Source of the DNA: Pseudomonadota bacterium
Lineage (GTDB): Bacteria; Pseudomonadota; Alphaproteobacteria; Caulobacterales; Caulobacteraceae
Direction: 5' to 3'
Length of the DNA: 64,000 nt
NCBI GenBank assembly: GCA_963205005.1
Contig: CAUJHW010000001.1
Location: 1 to 64,000, forward strand
Shown here in pieces: positions 42,924-51,062 of this stretch; the first letter of the stretch is position 1, and each line of letters opens with the position of its first letter. The position numbers were made by a program, and so were the translations under genes. The notes below the pieces were generated by a model that made no database searches, was not told the origin of the DNA, and saw only the letters and a program-made list of their open reading frames with translations.

Positions 42924-44726
42924 ATGAGAGCCCCCATCCTCGCCCTGAAAGACGTCCGTCTCGCCGACGGTCCCAACATGCTGTTCGACGGCGTGGACCT
43001 GGCGCTGGATGCGCGCAACCGCGCCTGCCTCGTCGGCCGCAACGGCGCCGGCAAGTCCACCCTGCTGCGGATTCTCATCGGCCAGATCGAGGCCGACGCC
43101 GGCGAGCGGACGGTCTCGCCCGGCACCACCATCGCCTATGTGCCTCAGGAACCCGACATCACCGGGGCGACCGTGCTGGAGCACGCGACGTCCGGCGGCG
43201 CGCCGTCCTACCTGGCAGAGGCGGCCCTGACAGCGTTCGGCATGGACCCGGAGAAGGGCACCCAGGGGCTGTCGGGCGGCGAGATCCGTCGCGCGGCGCT
43301 GTCGAAGGCCTTCGCCGAGGACCCCGACGTCATCCTGCTGGACGAGCCCACCAACCACCTCGACATCCTCGCCATCGAGGTCCTCGAGGGCCAGATCGGC
43401 GCCAGCCGCGCCGCGGCCCTGATCGTCAGTCACGACCGGGCCTTCCTTGAACGCGTGACCCAGCGATGCTTCTGGCTCGAACACCGCCAGGTCCGCCGGC
43501 TGGACGCGGGCTTCGCCGGCTTCGAGGAATGGGTCGAGAAGATCGAGGCCCAGCAGGCCGAGGAAGGCCGCCGCCTCGACAAGATGCTGGAGCGCGAGCA
43601 GCACTGGATGGAGCGCGGCGTCACCGCCCGTCGCGCCCGCAACGAGGGACGCCGCCGCCGGCTCATCGCGCTTCGGGAAGCCAAGAGCGAGCGGAACCGG
43701 GAAAACCGCGGCACGATGACTATGGGCCTGGAGAGCTCTGGCCTGTCCGGCAAGCGGGTCGCCGAGGCCAAGGGACTGTCCAAGGCCTTCGGCGAGCGGG
43801 TGATCCTCAAGGACTTCTCCACCCGCATCCTGCGCGGCGACCGGGTGGCCATCGTCGGTCCGAACGGCGCCGGCAAGACCACCATGGTCAAGCTGCTGCT
43901 GGGCGAGCTTGAGCCCGACGCCGGGTCGGTGAAGCTCGGGACGAACCTCTCGGTCACCTACATCGACCAGTCTCGCGCGGCGCTTTCGCCCGACATGATG
44001 CTGCGCGACGTGCTGACGCCGCTGGGCGGCGACCAGGTTCTGGTGCGCGGCCAGCCGAAGCATGTGAACGCCTACGCCAAGGACTTCCTGTTCAAGGAAA
44101 GCCAGCTGCGCCAGCCGGTGAAGAGCCTGTCCGGCGGCGAGCGCAACCGCCTGCTGCTGGCCCGCGCCCTAGCCAACACCGCCAACGTCATGGTGCTGGA
44201 CGAGCCGACCAATGACCTCGACATGGACACCCTCGACCTGCTCGAGGACCTGCTGGCCGACTATGAGGGGACGCTGATCCTGGTCAGCCACGACCGCGAC
44301 TTCATCGACCGGCTGGCCACCTCGACCATCGGCCTGGACGGGACCGGACGCGCCGTCGAGACGCCGGGCGGCTGGCAGGACTTCATCGCCCAGAACCCCG
44401 GCTTCTTCGCCTTCGTGACCAAGGCGGAGGCCGCGAAGGCGGCCAAGGCCGTCGCCGCCCAGGCGCCGCCACCCAAGCCGGCGGGCAAGCTCACCTACAA
44501 GGACCAGCGGCGCCTCGCCGAACTGGAAGCCCTGATCGCCGAAGGGCCCGGCAAGATCGCCGCTCTGGAGGCCGCCCTGGCCGATCCGGGCCTCTACGGT
44601 CGCGATCCCGCCGGGTTCGACCGGCTGACTAGAGCGCTGTCCGCCAAGCAGGCCGAGGTCGCCGCCGCCGAAGAGGAATGGCTGGCGCTGGAAGAGCGCC
44701 GCGAGGCCCTGGAATCCGGCCGCTGA
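42924..44726 (+). CDS. uup: ABC-F ATPase Uup
   Basis: A 600-residue ABC-F protein from ATG 42924. Two ATPase domains are visible: first Walker A GRNGAGKST (38-46), signature LSGGEIRRAALSKA and LLDEPTNHLD; second GPNGAGKTT, LSGGERNRLLLARAL and VLDEPTNDLD. They are joined by the ABC-F linker (EEWVEKIEAQQAEEGRRLDKMLEREQHWM region). A C-terminal coiled-coil domain rich in Ala, Glu and Lys (about 505-600) is the Uup hallmark. Uup binds DNA/ribosomes and limits transposon excision in E. coli. It has no membrane segments. A 474-base non-coding gap follows. Confidence 0.93.
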   Translation: MRAPILALKDVRLADGPNMLFDGVDLALDARNRACLVGRNGAGKSTLLRILIGQIEADAGERTVSPGTTIAYVPQEPDITGATVLEHATSGGAPSYLAEAALTAFGMDPEKGTQGLSGGEIRRAALSKAFAEDPDVILLDEPTNHLDILAIEVLEGQIGASRAAALIVSHDRAFLERVTQRCFWLEHRQVRRLDAGFAGFEEWVEKIEAQQAEEGRRLDKMLEREQHWMERGVTARRARNEGRRRRLIALREAKSERNRENRGTMTMGLESSGLSGKRVAEAKGLSKAFGERVILKDFSTRILRGDRVAIVGPNGAGKTTMVKLLLGELEPDAGSVKLGTNLSVTYIDQSRAALSPDMMLRDVLTPLGGDQVLVRGQPKHVNAYAKDFLFKESQLRQPVKSLSGGERNRLLLARALANTANVMVLDEPTNDLDMDTLDLLEDLLADYEGTLILVSHDRDFIDRLATSTIGLDGTGRAVETPGGWQDFIAQNPGFFAFVTKAEAAKAAKAVAAQAPPPKPAGKLTYKDQRRLAELEALIAEGPGKIAALEAALADPGLYGRDPAGFDRLTRALSAKQAEVAAAEEEWLALEERREALESGR

Positions 44727-45200
44727 GGCGGCGCTCAGGAATCCTGTGGATGGCGGGTTCCGATTGATCCTGTTGCGGGATCCGCCCTCGGTCCACCGGT
44801 TTCCCACCGGTTGTGAACCGCTGTCGCACAGCCCGGCCGGTGGCCCCGCTTGCAGGCCCATTTCTTAAGGCGCACCGTCTCCTTGCCGACAGGAACTGCG
44901 GCGCGGGCGGACGGAGACACCGGCAACGGCAGACCCGGAAACCAGGCGGGCGGAGTGTCCGATCCAAGGCCAGGAACCGGGGCGACCCGGGCTCAGCCGA
45001 AGGGTTTGACATCGACGGTCAGGGATAACCACGGGGCGACCCGGAACCGAACTGACAGTTGGCCTTGAGGCGCAGGTCCCCCAACGGATCTGTATGAGAG
45101 GGCGGGGCTACGGGAAACCGAAGCTCCGCCCTCTTGCTATCTGGGCCTTGGATCGCAGCGCGCCGCGCCCTAACTTCCCAGCTCAAGCTGAGGGGTCTCG
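44727..45200. other. Non-coding gap upstream of an ABC importer operon
   Basis: 474 bases with no convincing gene; the short plus-strand frames lack ribosome binding sites and read as arginine/proline-rich shadows. It holds a 9-bp direct repeat CCACCGGTT at 44793-44801 and 44804-44812 (11-base period, one helical turn). It also holds a region at 44965-45133 that can fold into several nested stems, and a promoter-like TTGACA (45006-45011) followed by GATAAC about 12 bases later. Confidence 0.6.
44965..45133 (+). ncRNA. Candidate structured RNA or leader upstream of the ABC importer
   Basis: CAAGGCCA (44965-44972) pairs with TGGCCTTG (45060-45067), closing a domain. Inside it are CCGGG-GCGA-CCCGG (44977-44990), and GTCAG/CTGAC (45018-45022 with 45052-45056) enclosing CGGG-GCGA-CCCG (45032-45043). 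A second domain is a 12-bp stem (45098-45109 with 45122-45133, one G-U pair) capped by CGG-GAAA-CCG. Three GNRA-type loops in one small region are unlikely by chance. It could be a riboswitch-like leader, a small RNA, or a terminator (no T-run). I match it to no family I know; it is not a TPP or cobalamin core. Confidence 0.4.
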
Positions 45201-46196
45201 ATGAAAGCCTTGCGTACCGTGGTCCTGGTCGTGGCCGCGATGTTGGCCGCCTGCTCTCCGGGCAAGAAGGACGAAGCCGCTCCGGCGGCCAATGCCCCGG
45301 TTACGATCCGCTTCGCCACCGACTGGCGGGCCCAGGCCGAACACGGCGGCTTCTATCAGGCGCTGGCGTCTGGCGAGTACGCGAAGCGCGGCCTGAAGGT
45401 CGAGATCGTCCAGGGCGGCCCGGGCGTCAACGTGCCGCAGCTGCTGGCGTCCAACGCCGTTGAGCTGGGCATGGGCTCCAACAGCTTCATCGTCATGAAC
45501 CTGGCCCAGGAGGGCGTACCGGTGAAGGCGGTCGCAGCCTTCATGCAGAAGGACCCCCAGGTGCTGATCGCCCACCCGGACGCCGGCGTGGAGAAGATCG
45601 CCGACCTCAAGGGCCACCCGATTCTCCTGTCCGACGCCTCGGTCACCGCCTTCTGGGTGTGGCTTAAGGCCAAGTACGGCTTCACCGACGATCAGGTGCG
45701 CAAGTACACCTTCAACCCTGCCCCGTTCCTGGCCGACAGGCGCGCCGCCCAGCAGGGCTATGTGACCAGCGAGCCCTACACCATCGAGAAGCAGGCCGGG
45801 CTGAAGCCCAAAGTCTTCCTTCTCGCCGACGAGGGTTACCCCGGCTACGCCACCATGGTGCTGGCCACCGACGGGATGATCGCGAAGAACCCGGCCGCCG
45901 TGCAGGCGTTCGTCGAGGCTTCCGCAAAGGGCTGGCAGGACTATCTGACGGGTGACCCGAAAGCGGCCGACGCCCTGATCCGCAAGGACAATCCGGAGAT
46001 GACCCAGGACATCCTCGACCAGGCCCGCGAAAAGATGCGCAGCTACAGGATCGTCGGCGGCAGCGAGGGCGCGCCGGTCGGCGCCATGACCGACGCCCGC
46101 TGGAAGGCCTTCGCCGACATGGCCGCCGCCCAGGGCGTCTATCCGAAGACCCTGGACCCGAAGAAGGCCTACACCCTGCAGTTCGCCCCCAAGTGA
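45201..46196 (+). CDS. ABC transporter substrate-binding lipoprotein (NMT1/SsuA type)
   Basis: A 331-residue lipoprotein: signal peptide with lipobox MLAAC (acylated Cys after VLVVAAMLAA). A GAGGGG site sits 5 bases before the ATG. The mature part has the NMT1/THI5-like fold of taurine, sulfonate, nitrate and pyrimidine-precursor binders: VTIRFATDWRAQAEHGGFYQAL, KRGLKVEIVQGG, LLASNAVELGMGSNSF. Ligand contacts cannot be read. Its stop overlaps the ATPase start as GTGA (46193-46196), so the three genes form one coupled operon. A leader-like structure precedes it. Confidence 0.88.
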   Translation: MKALRTVVLVVAAMLAACSPGKKDEAAPAANAPVTIRFATDWRAQAEHGGFYQALASGEYAKRGLKVEIVQGGPGVNVPQLLASNAVELGMGSNSFIVMNLAQEGVPVKAVAAFMQKDPQVLIAHPDAGVEKIADLKGHPILLSDASVTAFWVWLKAKYGFTDDQVRKYTFNPAPFLADRRAAQQGYVTSEPYTIEKQAGLKPKVFLLADEGYPGYATMVLATDGMIAKNPAAVQAFVEASAKGWQDYLTGDPKAADALIRKDNPEMTQDILDQAREKMRSYRIVGGSEGAPVGAMTDARWKAFADMAAAQGVYPKTLDPKKAYTLQFAPK

Positions 46197-46933
46197 CGAG
46201 CGTCGCGGCCCTGAATAACGTCGAGGTCGACTACGACCGAGGCCTTGCCCTTGGCCCTGTCTCGCTGAGCATCGCGCCGGGCGAGACCGTGGCGCTCGTT
46301 GGGCCCTCCGGCTGCGGAAAGTCCACAGCGCTGCGACTGCTGGCCGGTCTCGAACAGCCCACGCGCGGCCAGGTCTCCCGCGCCGCGGGGCGCGGCGAGA
46401 CCGCGGTGGTGTTCCAGGCGCCGACGCTTGCGCCCTGGCTGTCGGCGCGGGCCAACGTCGCCCTGCCGCTGGAGCTGGCCGGAACGCCGCGCGCCGAGGC
46501 CTGCCGCCGCGCGGACGAGGCCCTCGCACGGGTCGGCCTGGCCGGCGCCGAGGCCGCGCGGCCGGTCCAGCTATCCGGCGGCATGGCCATGCGGGTGTCC
46601 CTGGCCCGCGCCATGGTGACCGCGCCGAAGCTCCTGCTGCTGGACGAGCCCTTCGCCGCCCTCGACGAGATCACCCGCCGCACGCTGGCCGACGACGTGC
46701 TGGACCTGTGGGCCGCCACCCGGCCCGCCATCGTCTTCGTGACCCACAATGTCGAGGAGGCGGTCTACATGGCCTCGCGCGTGGTGGTTCTGGGACGGGG
46801 ACCCGGCCGCATCGTCGGTGACTTCGCGGTCGAGGGCCCCCTGCCCCGCCCGCCGCAGTTCCGCACCCAGGCCGCGTTCCGCACCACCGCCGAAGCGGTC
46901 TCGTCCGCCCTGGCCGAAGGGGTCGCGTCATGA
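46193..46933 (+). CDS. ABC transporter ATP-binding protein (SsuB/TauB type)
   Basis: A 246-residue ATPase with a GTG start overlapping the substrate-binding protein stop. Walker A is GPSGCGKST (37-45), Q-loop near AVVFQAPTL, signature LSGGMAMRVSLARA, Walker B LLLLDEPFAALDE, and the H-loop His in FVTHNVEEAVYMASR. The domain size and the VEEA motif are typical of nitrate/sulfonate/taurine importers. It overlaps the permease gene by four bases. It supplies energy for the importer whose substrate is unknown. Confidence 0.93.
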   Translation: MTSVAALNNVEVDYDRGLALGPVSLSIAPGETVALVGPSGCGKSTALRLLAGLEQPTRGQVSRAAGRGETAVVFQAPTLAPWLSARANVALPLELAGTPRAEACRRADEALARVGLAGAEAARPVQLSGGMAMRVSLARAMVTAPKLLLLDEPFAALDEITRRTLADDVLDLWAATRPAIVFVTHNVEEAVYMASRVVVLGRGPGRIVGDFAVEGPLPRPPQFRTQAAFRTTAEAVSSALAEGVAS

Positions 46934-47685
46934 TCCGGCTCGCCCCGCTGATCCTGCTCGCCCTGTTGCTGGCGGGCTGGGAGATCGCCTGCCGCGCGCT
47001 TGGTATCGCGCCCTATCTGCTGCCCGCGCCCTCGGCGGTGGCGGTGGCGCTGAAGGAGCATTACCCGACCCTGGTCTTGGCTGCCTGGCGCACCCTTTCC
47101 GTCGCCCTGGTCTCCCTGCTGATCGCCAGCCTCATCGCCCAGGTGCTGGCCTTCATCACCGCGCTGAGCCCGTTGCTGGACCGGGCGATCCGGCCCCTGG
47201 CCTCGGTGGTGCAGGTGACGCCGGTGGTGGCGCTGGCGCCGCTGGTGCTGATCTGGTCCGGCCTCGACCATCCGCAGACCGCTCTGGTGATCCTTGCCGT
47301 GCTGGTCGCCTTCTTCCCGATCTTCTCCGGCGCGTCGGCGGGCCTGCGGTCGGCCGATCCCGACCTGGAGCGGCTGTTCACCCTCTACGGCGCCGGGCGC
47401 TGGCACAGGGTCACCCGGCTTCGCCTGCCCTCTGCCGTGCCATTCCTGCTGGAAGGCCACAAGGTCGGCGCGGGCCTGGCCCTTATCGGCGCTGTGGTAG
47501 CCGAATTCGGCGCCGGTTCCGGCAAGGTCCAGGGGCTGGCGTGGCAGATTCTCGACGCCGGCAACAAGCTACAGACCGCCCGCATGATCGCCGCCCTCGT
47601 CGTGCTGGGCGCCATGGGCGTGGCGCTTCACGCCCTGCTGGAGGCACTGGAGCGAGCCGGCCTGAAATGGTGGCGCGGCCGGTAG
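46930..47685 (+). CDS. ABC transporter permease (SsuC/TauC type)
   Basis: A 251-residue permease with about six hydrophobic helices (IRLAPLILLALLLAGWEIA, LVSLLIASLIAQVLAFITAL, VTPVVALAPLVLIWSG and others). The EAA loop that contacts the ATPase is present in the form LFTLYGAGRWHRVTRLRLPSAVPFLLEGHKVG, with the conserved Gly and Pro. It is the third gene of the importer. Its TAG stop (47683-47685) is separated by one base from the convergent TonB-like gene's stop. Confidence 0.92.
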   Translation: MIRLAPLILLALLLAGWEIACRALGIAPYLLPAPSAVAVALKEHYPTLVLAAWRTLSVALVSLLIASLIAQVLAFITALSPLLDRAIRPLASVVQVTPVVALAPLVLIWSGLDHPQTALVILAVLVAFFPIFSGASAGLRSADPDLERLFTLYGAGRWHRVTRLRLPSAVPFLLEGHKVGAGLALIGAVVAEFGAGSGKVQGLAWQILDAGNKLQTARMIAALVVLGAMGVALHALLEALERAGLKWWRGR

Positions 47686-47686
47686 G

Positions 47687-48340
47687 CTACTTGGTGGCCT
47701 GACCCACGGGCTTCAGGGCGAACCGCACCGGCACCCGCACCTTGGCGCCCACCGTCGGCATGCCTTCGGCGCTCATCAGGTCGACCCGGAACCCGGGCGC
47801 CGTCGCCAGGATCGCCGCGCCGAAACCCTGGCCCGCCGGCTCCTCCCGGTCCACCGCGCAATCCGAAAGCACGCCGCCAGCCTGGACGTCGCAGACAAGG
47901 GTGACCCGGACGTCGTTGGGGCCGCCTTCCGTCTTGGGGACGGCCGCCTGCAGGTCGGCAACGCTGGGAATCGCAGACCAGCGCGGTGTCTTCACGGTCA
48001 GCGGCGCGCTCCGCGCCAGCTCCGGCGGGAAGGTCATCGGAACGCGGATCTCGGCGCCCCGGATGACGCCCGTCGCCGTCAGCTGGCCCGCGAGCCTGCG
48101 GGCCGCGGGGCCGAAGCCATAGCCGCGCGGCGTTTCACCCAGCACGGCGCAGTCGGTCATCGCGCCGCTGCGGGCCGCGGTGCAGGTCAGCTCCACCGCC
48201 CCGCCCACGCCCTCCGCGCGCGCCTTTGCAGGATAAGCCGCGGCCATTTCGGCGGCGGTAGGGGCCGAGGTCCAGGCGGTCTGGGCCACGGCGGGCGTCG
48301 CCGCGACCAGCAGGGTGGAAAGGGAAAGGATGCGCAGCAT
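47687..48340 (-). CDS. Secreted protein with two TonB-C-like modules
   Basis: A 217-residue protein from ATG 48340, chosen for the AGGAGG site 7 bases upstream. The signal peptide is MLRILSLSTLLVAATPAVAQ. Two repeated modules follow (about 25-115 and 120-210). Each starts W-x-x-x-P-S/T with a YPAKA-like segment, then a C-x10-C pair (CTAARSGAMTDC, CDVQAGGVLSDC), a GFG-AA segment and a V-x-V-P-x-x-F strand. The fold resembles the TonB C-terminal domain, but there is no membrane anchor or proline arm, so energy transduction is unlikely. It is 53 bases downstream of a three-module paralog. Confidence 0.8.
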   Translation of the reverse strand: MLRILSLSTLLVAATPAVAQTAWTSAPTAAEMAAAYPAKARAEGVGGAVELTCTAARSGAMTDCAVLGETPRGYGFGPAARRLAGQLTATGVIRGAEIRVPMTFPPELARSAPLTVKTPRWSAIPSVADLQAAVPKTEGGPNDVRVTLVCDVQAGGVLSDCAVDREEPAGQGFGAAILATAPGFRVDLMSAEGMPTVGAKVRVPVRFALKPVGQATK

Positions 48341-48393
48341 GGGGGAGCCTCCTGCCACGAGGATGCGCCGGAACCCCGGCGACGCAAGGCCGA

Positions 48394-49443
48394 TCAGGGC
48401 TTCGGCGCGCCCCGCATCGCTTCATCCATGTCGAACCGCAGCGGCACGCGCACGGATCCGCCCACTGTGGGCAGGCCCTCCTCGGTCCAGACCGCCAGGC
48501 GGAAGGCCGTCGACAGGCTGAGCGCCGCCTCGGCATAGCCCAGGCCCGCGGGCTCCTCGGACTGGGCCTTGCAGGCTTCGAGGCCGCCGCCCGCGCCGAC
48601 CGTGCAGAGCATCACCACGCGGGCCCTGTAGACCTGGGCCTTCCGCGCCGCGGCGGGCAAGACGGCCGTGAAGTCGCTCATGGACGGCAGGGCGGTCCAT
48701 TCCGGATGACCGATCGCCAGCGCCGCCGACTCCAGGCTGGCGGCCGCGAAGCCGATCCGCAGGTGAACATGGTCGCCCGCCATGGACGCGCCCTGGCTAT
48801 TGACCATCGGCCCCTCAAAGCGGTCGCTCAGAGAGCGGGCTGCCTGGCCGAAGCCGAAATGCTCGGGCTGTTCCTTCAAGGTGCGGCAGGCCGAAATCCC
48901 GCCGTCCTTGTCGATCCGGCAGTCCAGCACCGCGGTCCCGTCGATCTTCTCCGCCCGGGCCTTGGCCGGGTAGGCGGCCAGCACCTCGGCGGCGGTGGGC
49001 GCCTTGATCCAGGGCAGCCGTGTATAGACCCGATGGCGCACCACATCGTCTGCGTCCGTAACGGGCTTCAGGTGCGAACCCGTCATCCGGTCGGGGCGAG
49101 GAAAGCCGATCGGGATCCTGACCGGCGCCTCGACGGCGACGCCGCCCTTGAGCGCCGGCTTCATCAGGAACTGCGACGAGAGCGCCAGCGCCGCGCTGCC
49201 GAACCCGCTACCGGCGGGCGATTCGGACTCCATGCGGCAGGCTCGCAGGGTGCCCAGGACCGTGACCGTGCAGGCGATGATCGCCTTGCCGCCCTCGCCC
49301 TTCTTGAGCATCGCCGTCGGCCACACCGCCGCCAGGTCGCGGGCGGTCGGCATCTTCAGCCAGTCGGGCGCGCGATCCTGAGCCAGCGCCGGAAAGGCCA
49401 TGGCCGCCACGGCGGCCAGGACCAAGAGTTGTGTTATGCGCAT
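48394..49443 (-). CDS. Secreted protein with three TonB-C-like modules
   Basis: A 349-residue protein with a signal peptide (MRITQLLVLAAVAAMAFPALAQ) and three tandem copies of the module seen in the next gene (about 30-115, 140-235, 250-340). Each holds C-x10-C: CTVTVLGTLRAC, CRIDKDGGISAC and CTVGAGGGLEAC. The module pattern matches TonB C-terminal domains with an added cysteine pair that is probably a disulfide. There are no membrane segments besides the signal. The two genes clearly arose by duplication. The function is unknown; a periplasmic binding or scaffold role is a guess. Confidence 0.8.
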   Translation of the reverse strand: MRITQLLVLAAVAAMAFPALAQDRAPDWLKMPTARDLAAVWPTAMLKKGEGGKAIIACTVTVLGTLRACRMESESPAGSGFGSAALALSSQFLMKPALKGGVAVEAPVRIPIGFPRPDRMTGSHLKPVTDADDVVRHRVYTRLPWIKAPTAAEVLAAYPAKARAEKIDGTAVLDCRIDKDGGISACRTLKEQPEHFGFGQAARSLSDRFEGPMVNSQGASMAGDHVHLRIGFAAASLESAALAIGHPEWTALPSMSDFTAVLPAAARKAQVYRARVVMLCTVGAGGGLEACKAQSEEPAGLGYAEAALSLSTAFRLAVWTEEGLPTVGGSVRVPLRFDMDEAMRGAPKP

Positions 49444-49495
49444 GCGCCCCCCTGACGGGAGCTAAGCAGGTTCGGCGCGACGCGGAAAGGGGGTG

Positions 49496-50869
49496 TCAGC
49501 CCTGCTGGGCGCCCCGCCTGTCGCGCAGGCGTTCCATGGCGTCGGTCACCAGCACGCTGGCCGAACGCAGGCCATGCTCACCGAACACATCCAGCGCGGC
49601 GTCCAGCGCCATCATCGCCGCCGCGCGTTCGCCGCGGTCGACGCCGGTCATGTCGATCCGGGCCTCGTAAAGCCGGGCGAGGTGCAGCTGGGCCAGCGCC
49701 CAGCCGACAGGATCGCGGCGCGGCGAGAGCTGGGTCAGCTCCATCTTCATTGCGGCCTCGGCCACGTCCAGTACGGCGCGGTCGCCGGTGAGCTCGGCTA
49801 CCCGGGCCAGGCACACAGCGCGCGAGCCCGCGGCAAGGCCGCGCAGCGGCAGGGTCGGTGTCTCCTTGAGCACCAATCCGGCGCGGTCGTAGCAGCTGAC
49901 CGCGTGCTCAAAGGCGCGGGCGTCGCTGGCGGCCTCTCCCAGCGCCTGCAGCGCCTGGGCAAGCGCGACCTGGGTGCGGGCCCAGTCGAGCGGGCTGTGG
50001 TCACGGGTCAGGTTGTCTAGGGCCAGCGCAAGCGCCCCGGCGCCGGCAGCCAGGGCGTCCACGTCGCCCGTCGCCTCGCCACGCAGGGCCAGGGCCTGGC
50101 CGTGGGCGGTCTTGGCGCGGACCCAGGTGAGCGGCTCATAGGCGCTGTCGAGGCGTTCGGCGGCGTCGGCGGCCTCGCGGGCGGCCTTGTCCAGCAGGTC
50201 ACCGTCACGCAGGCGGGCGCCCCAGCCGGCCAGCAGGTCGGCGCGGATCAGGCGGGCCTCGGCGGCCAGCGCCCGCGCCGCGGGCACGCGCTTTGCGATG
50301 CCGTCCAGCGCCGCGATCGGGGAGTTCAGGCGGAGCGACCAGGCGAGAGCCTCGTCCGCGCCGCTCTTGTCGAACAGGCGACGGCCCTCGATGGCCAGCA
50401 GGCCGATGTCGGCCAGCGGCGCGGCAAGGCCGCCCTTCACCGTGGTGCGGGCCTCGCGGAAGGCGACTTCCGCCGCCGCCTCAAGGCCAGGGTCGCCGAA
50501 GATTTCCGCCCCCAACAGGGCGCAGAAGGCCTGCTCACAGCGGGCGCGGGCCCAGCCGTCGCGGCGATGGGCGCCGTCGAAGCCGGCAGCCGCGGTCTCG
50601 GCTCCGGCGGCGGCCTTGCGCAGGGCGACGGCGTCGCCGGTCCGTCGCGCGACCTCGCGCCAGACGATGGCGGCCTCAAGCCGGCGGCGCGGTTTGTCCT
50701 TGGCGCCCATGCGGCCGGCGGCGATGTCGGAGGCCTTGGCCTCCTGCGCCAGCAGGTTGGAATCCAGCAGTTCCAGAAGCGAGGAGTCGCCCGCCGTCAG
50801 CCCGTCTGCTGGCGTCTTCGTCCGCTCCGTGGCGAAGAAACGCTTCAGTTCGCGGCCTAGTTCGAACAT
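49496..50869 (-). CDS. Soluble TPR-like helical protein, CtrA-type promoter
   Basis: A 457-residue protein from ATG 50869 (MFELGRELKRFFATERTK), with GGAGC 7 bases upstream. It lacks a signal peptide and is built of Ala-rich helical pairs resembling tetratricopeptide repeats (DPLTWVRAKTAHGQALALRG-type, LDWARTQVALAQALQALGE, VGWALAQLHLARLYEARID). Repeats of W-A/V-x-x-x-x-x-x-A-Q/L-A-L spacing suggest a protein-binding scaffold. Partners are unknown. A TTAA-N7-TTAA site (50956-50970) lies 87 bases upstream of the start, so CtrA control is likely in this group; a half site TTAACCAT (reverse) is at 50981-50988. Confidence 0.8.
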   Translation of the reverse strand: MFELGRELKRFFATERTKTPADGLTAGDSSLLELLDSNLLAQEAKASDIAAGRMGAKDKPRRRLEAAIVWREVARRTGDAVALRKAAAGAETAAAGFDGAHRRDGWARARCEQAFCALLGAEIFGDPGLEAAAEVAFREARTTVKGGLAAPLADIGLLAIEGRRLFDKSGADEALAWSLRLNSPIAALDGIAKRVPAARALAAEARLIRADLLAGWGARLRDGDLLDKAAREAADAAERLDSAYEPLTWVRAKTAHGQALALRGEATGDVDALAAGAGALALALDNLTRDHSPLDWARTQVALAQALQALGEAASDARAFEHAVSCYDRAGLVLKETPTLPLRGLAAGSRAVCLARVAELTGDRAVLDVAEAAMKMELTQLSPRRDPVGWALAQLHLARLYEARIDMTGVDRGERAAAMMALDAALDVFGEHGLRSASVLVTDAMERLRDRRGAQQG

Positions 50870-50955
50870 CGAACGGCTCCGAACCCGGCTACGTCCCACC
50901 TTGGAACGCACAACACGGGCATTGCTGGAGCACAGCAAAGCCGGAGCCGCAGACT

Positions 50956-50970
50956 TTAACAAGTGGTTAA
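50956..50970 (-). promoter_or_regulatory. CtrA-type binding site TTAA-N7-TTAA
   Basis: TTAA (50956-50959), seven bases, TTAA (50967-50970) matches the CtrA consensus of Caulobacter exactly. A further reverse TTAACCAT half site occupies 50981-50988. Both lie upstream of the minus-strand gene starting at 50869; the gene on the far side (rsuA) ends here, so they can only serve the former. Confidence 0.7.
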
Positions 50971-51062
50971 CTTACGCCGCATGGTTAACGCAGTGCTTTA
51001 TCCACAACAGTAAATTTCAATGAAATCACAGGAACGGCCCCGCGAAATCCTTAACGAAACCC

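Noticed and set aside
42380..43132. Longer start of the YcgN-like gene at 43132
   Set aside because: It would overlap uup deeply and adds residues absent from the family.
45069..45200. TPP or cobalamin riboswitch before the NMT1-type importer
   Set aside because: Neither the CUGAGA/UGAUCUGGAUAAU core of TPP nor the GCCACUG box of cobalamin riboswitches is present.
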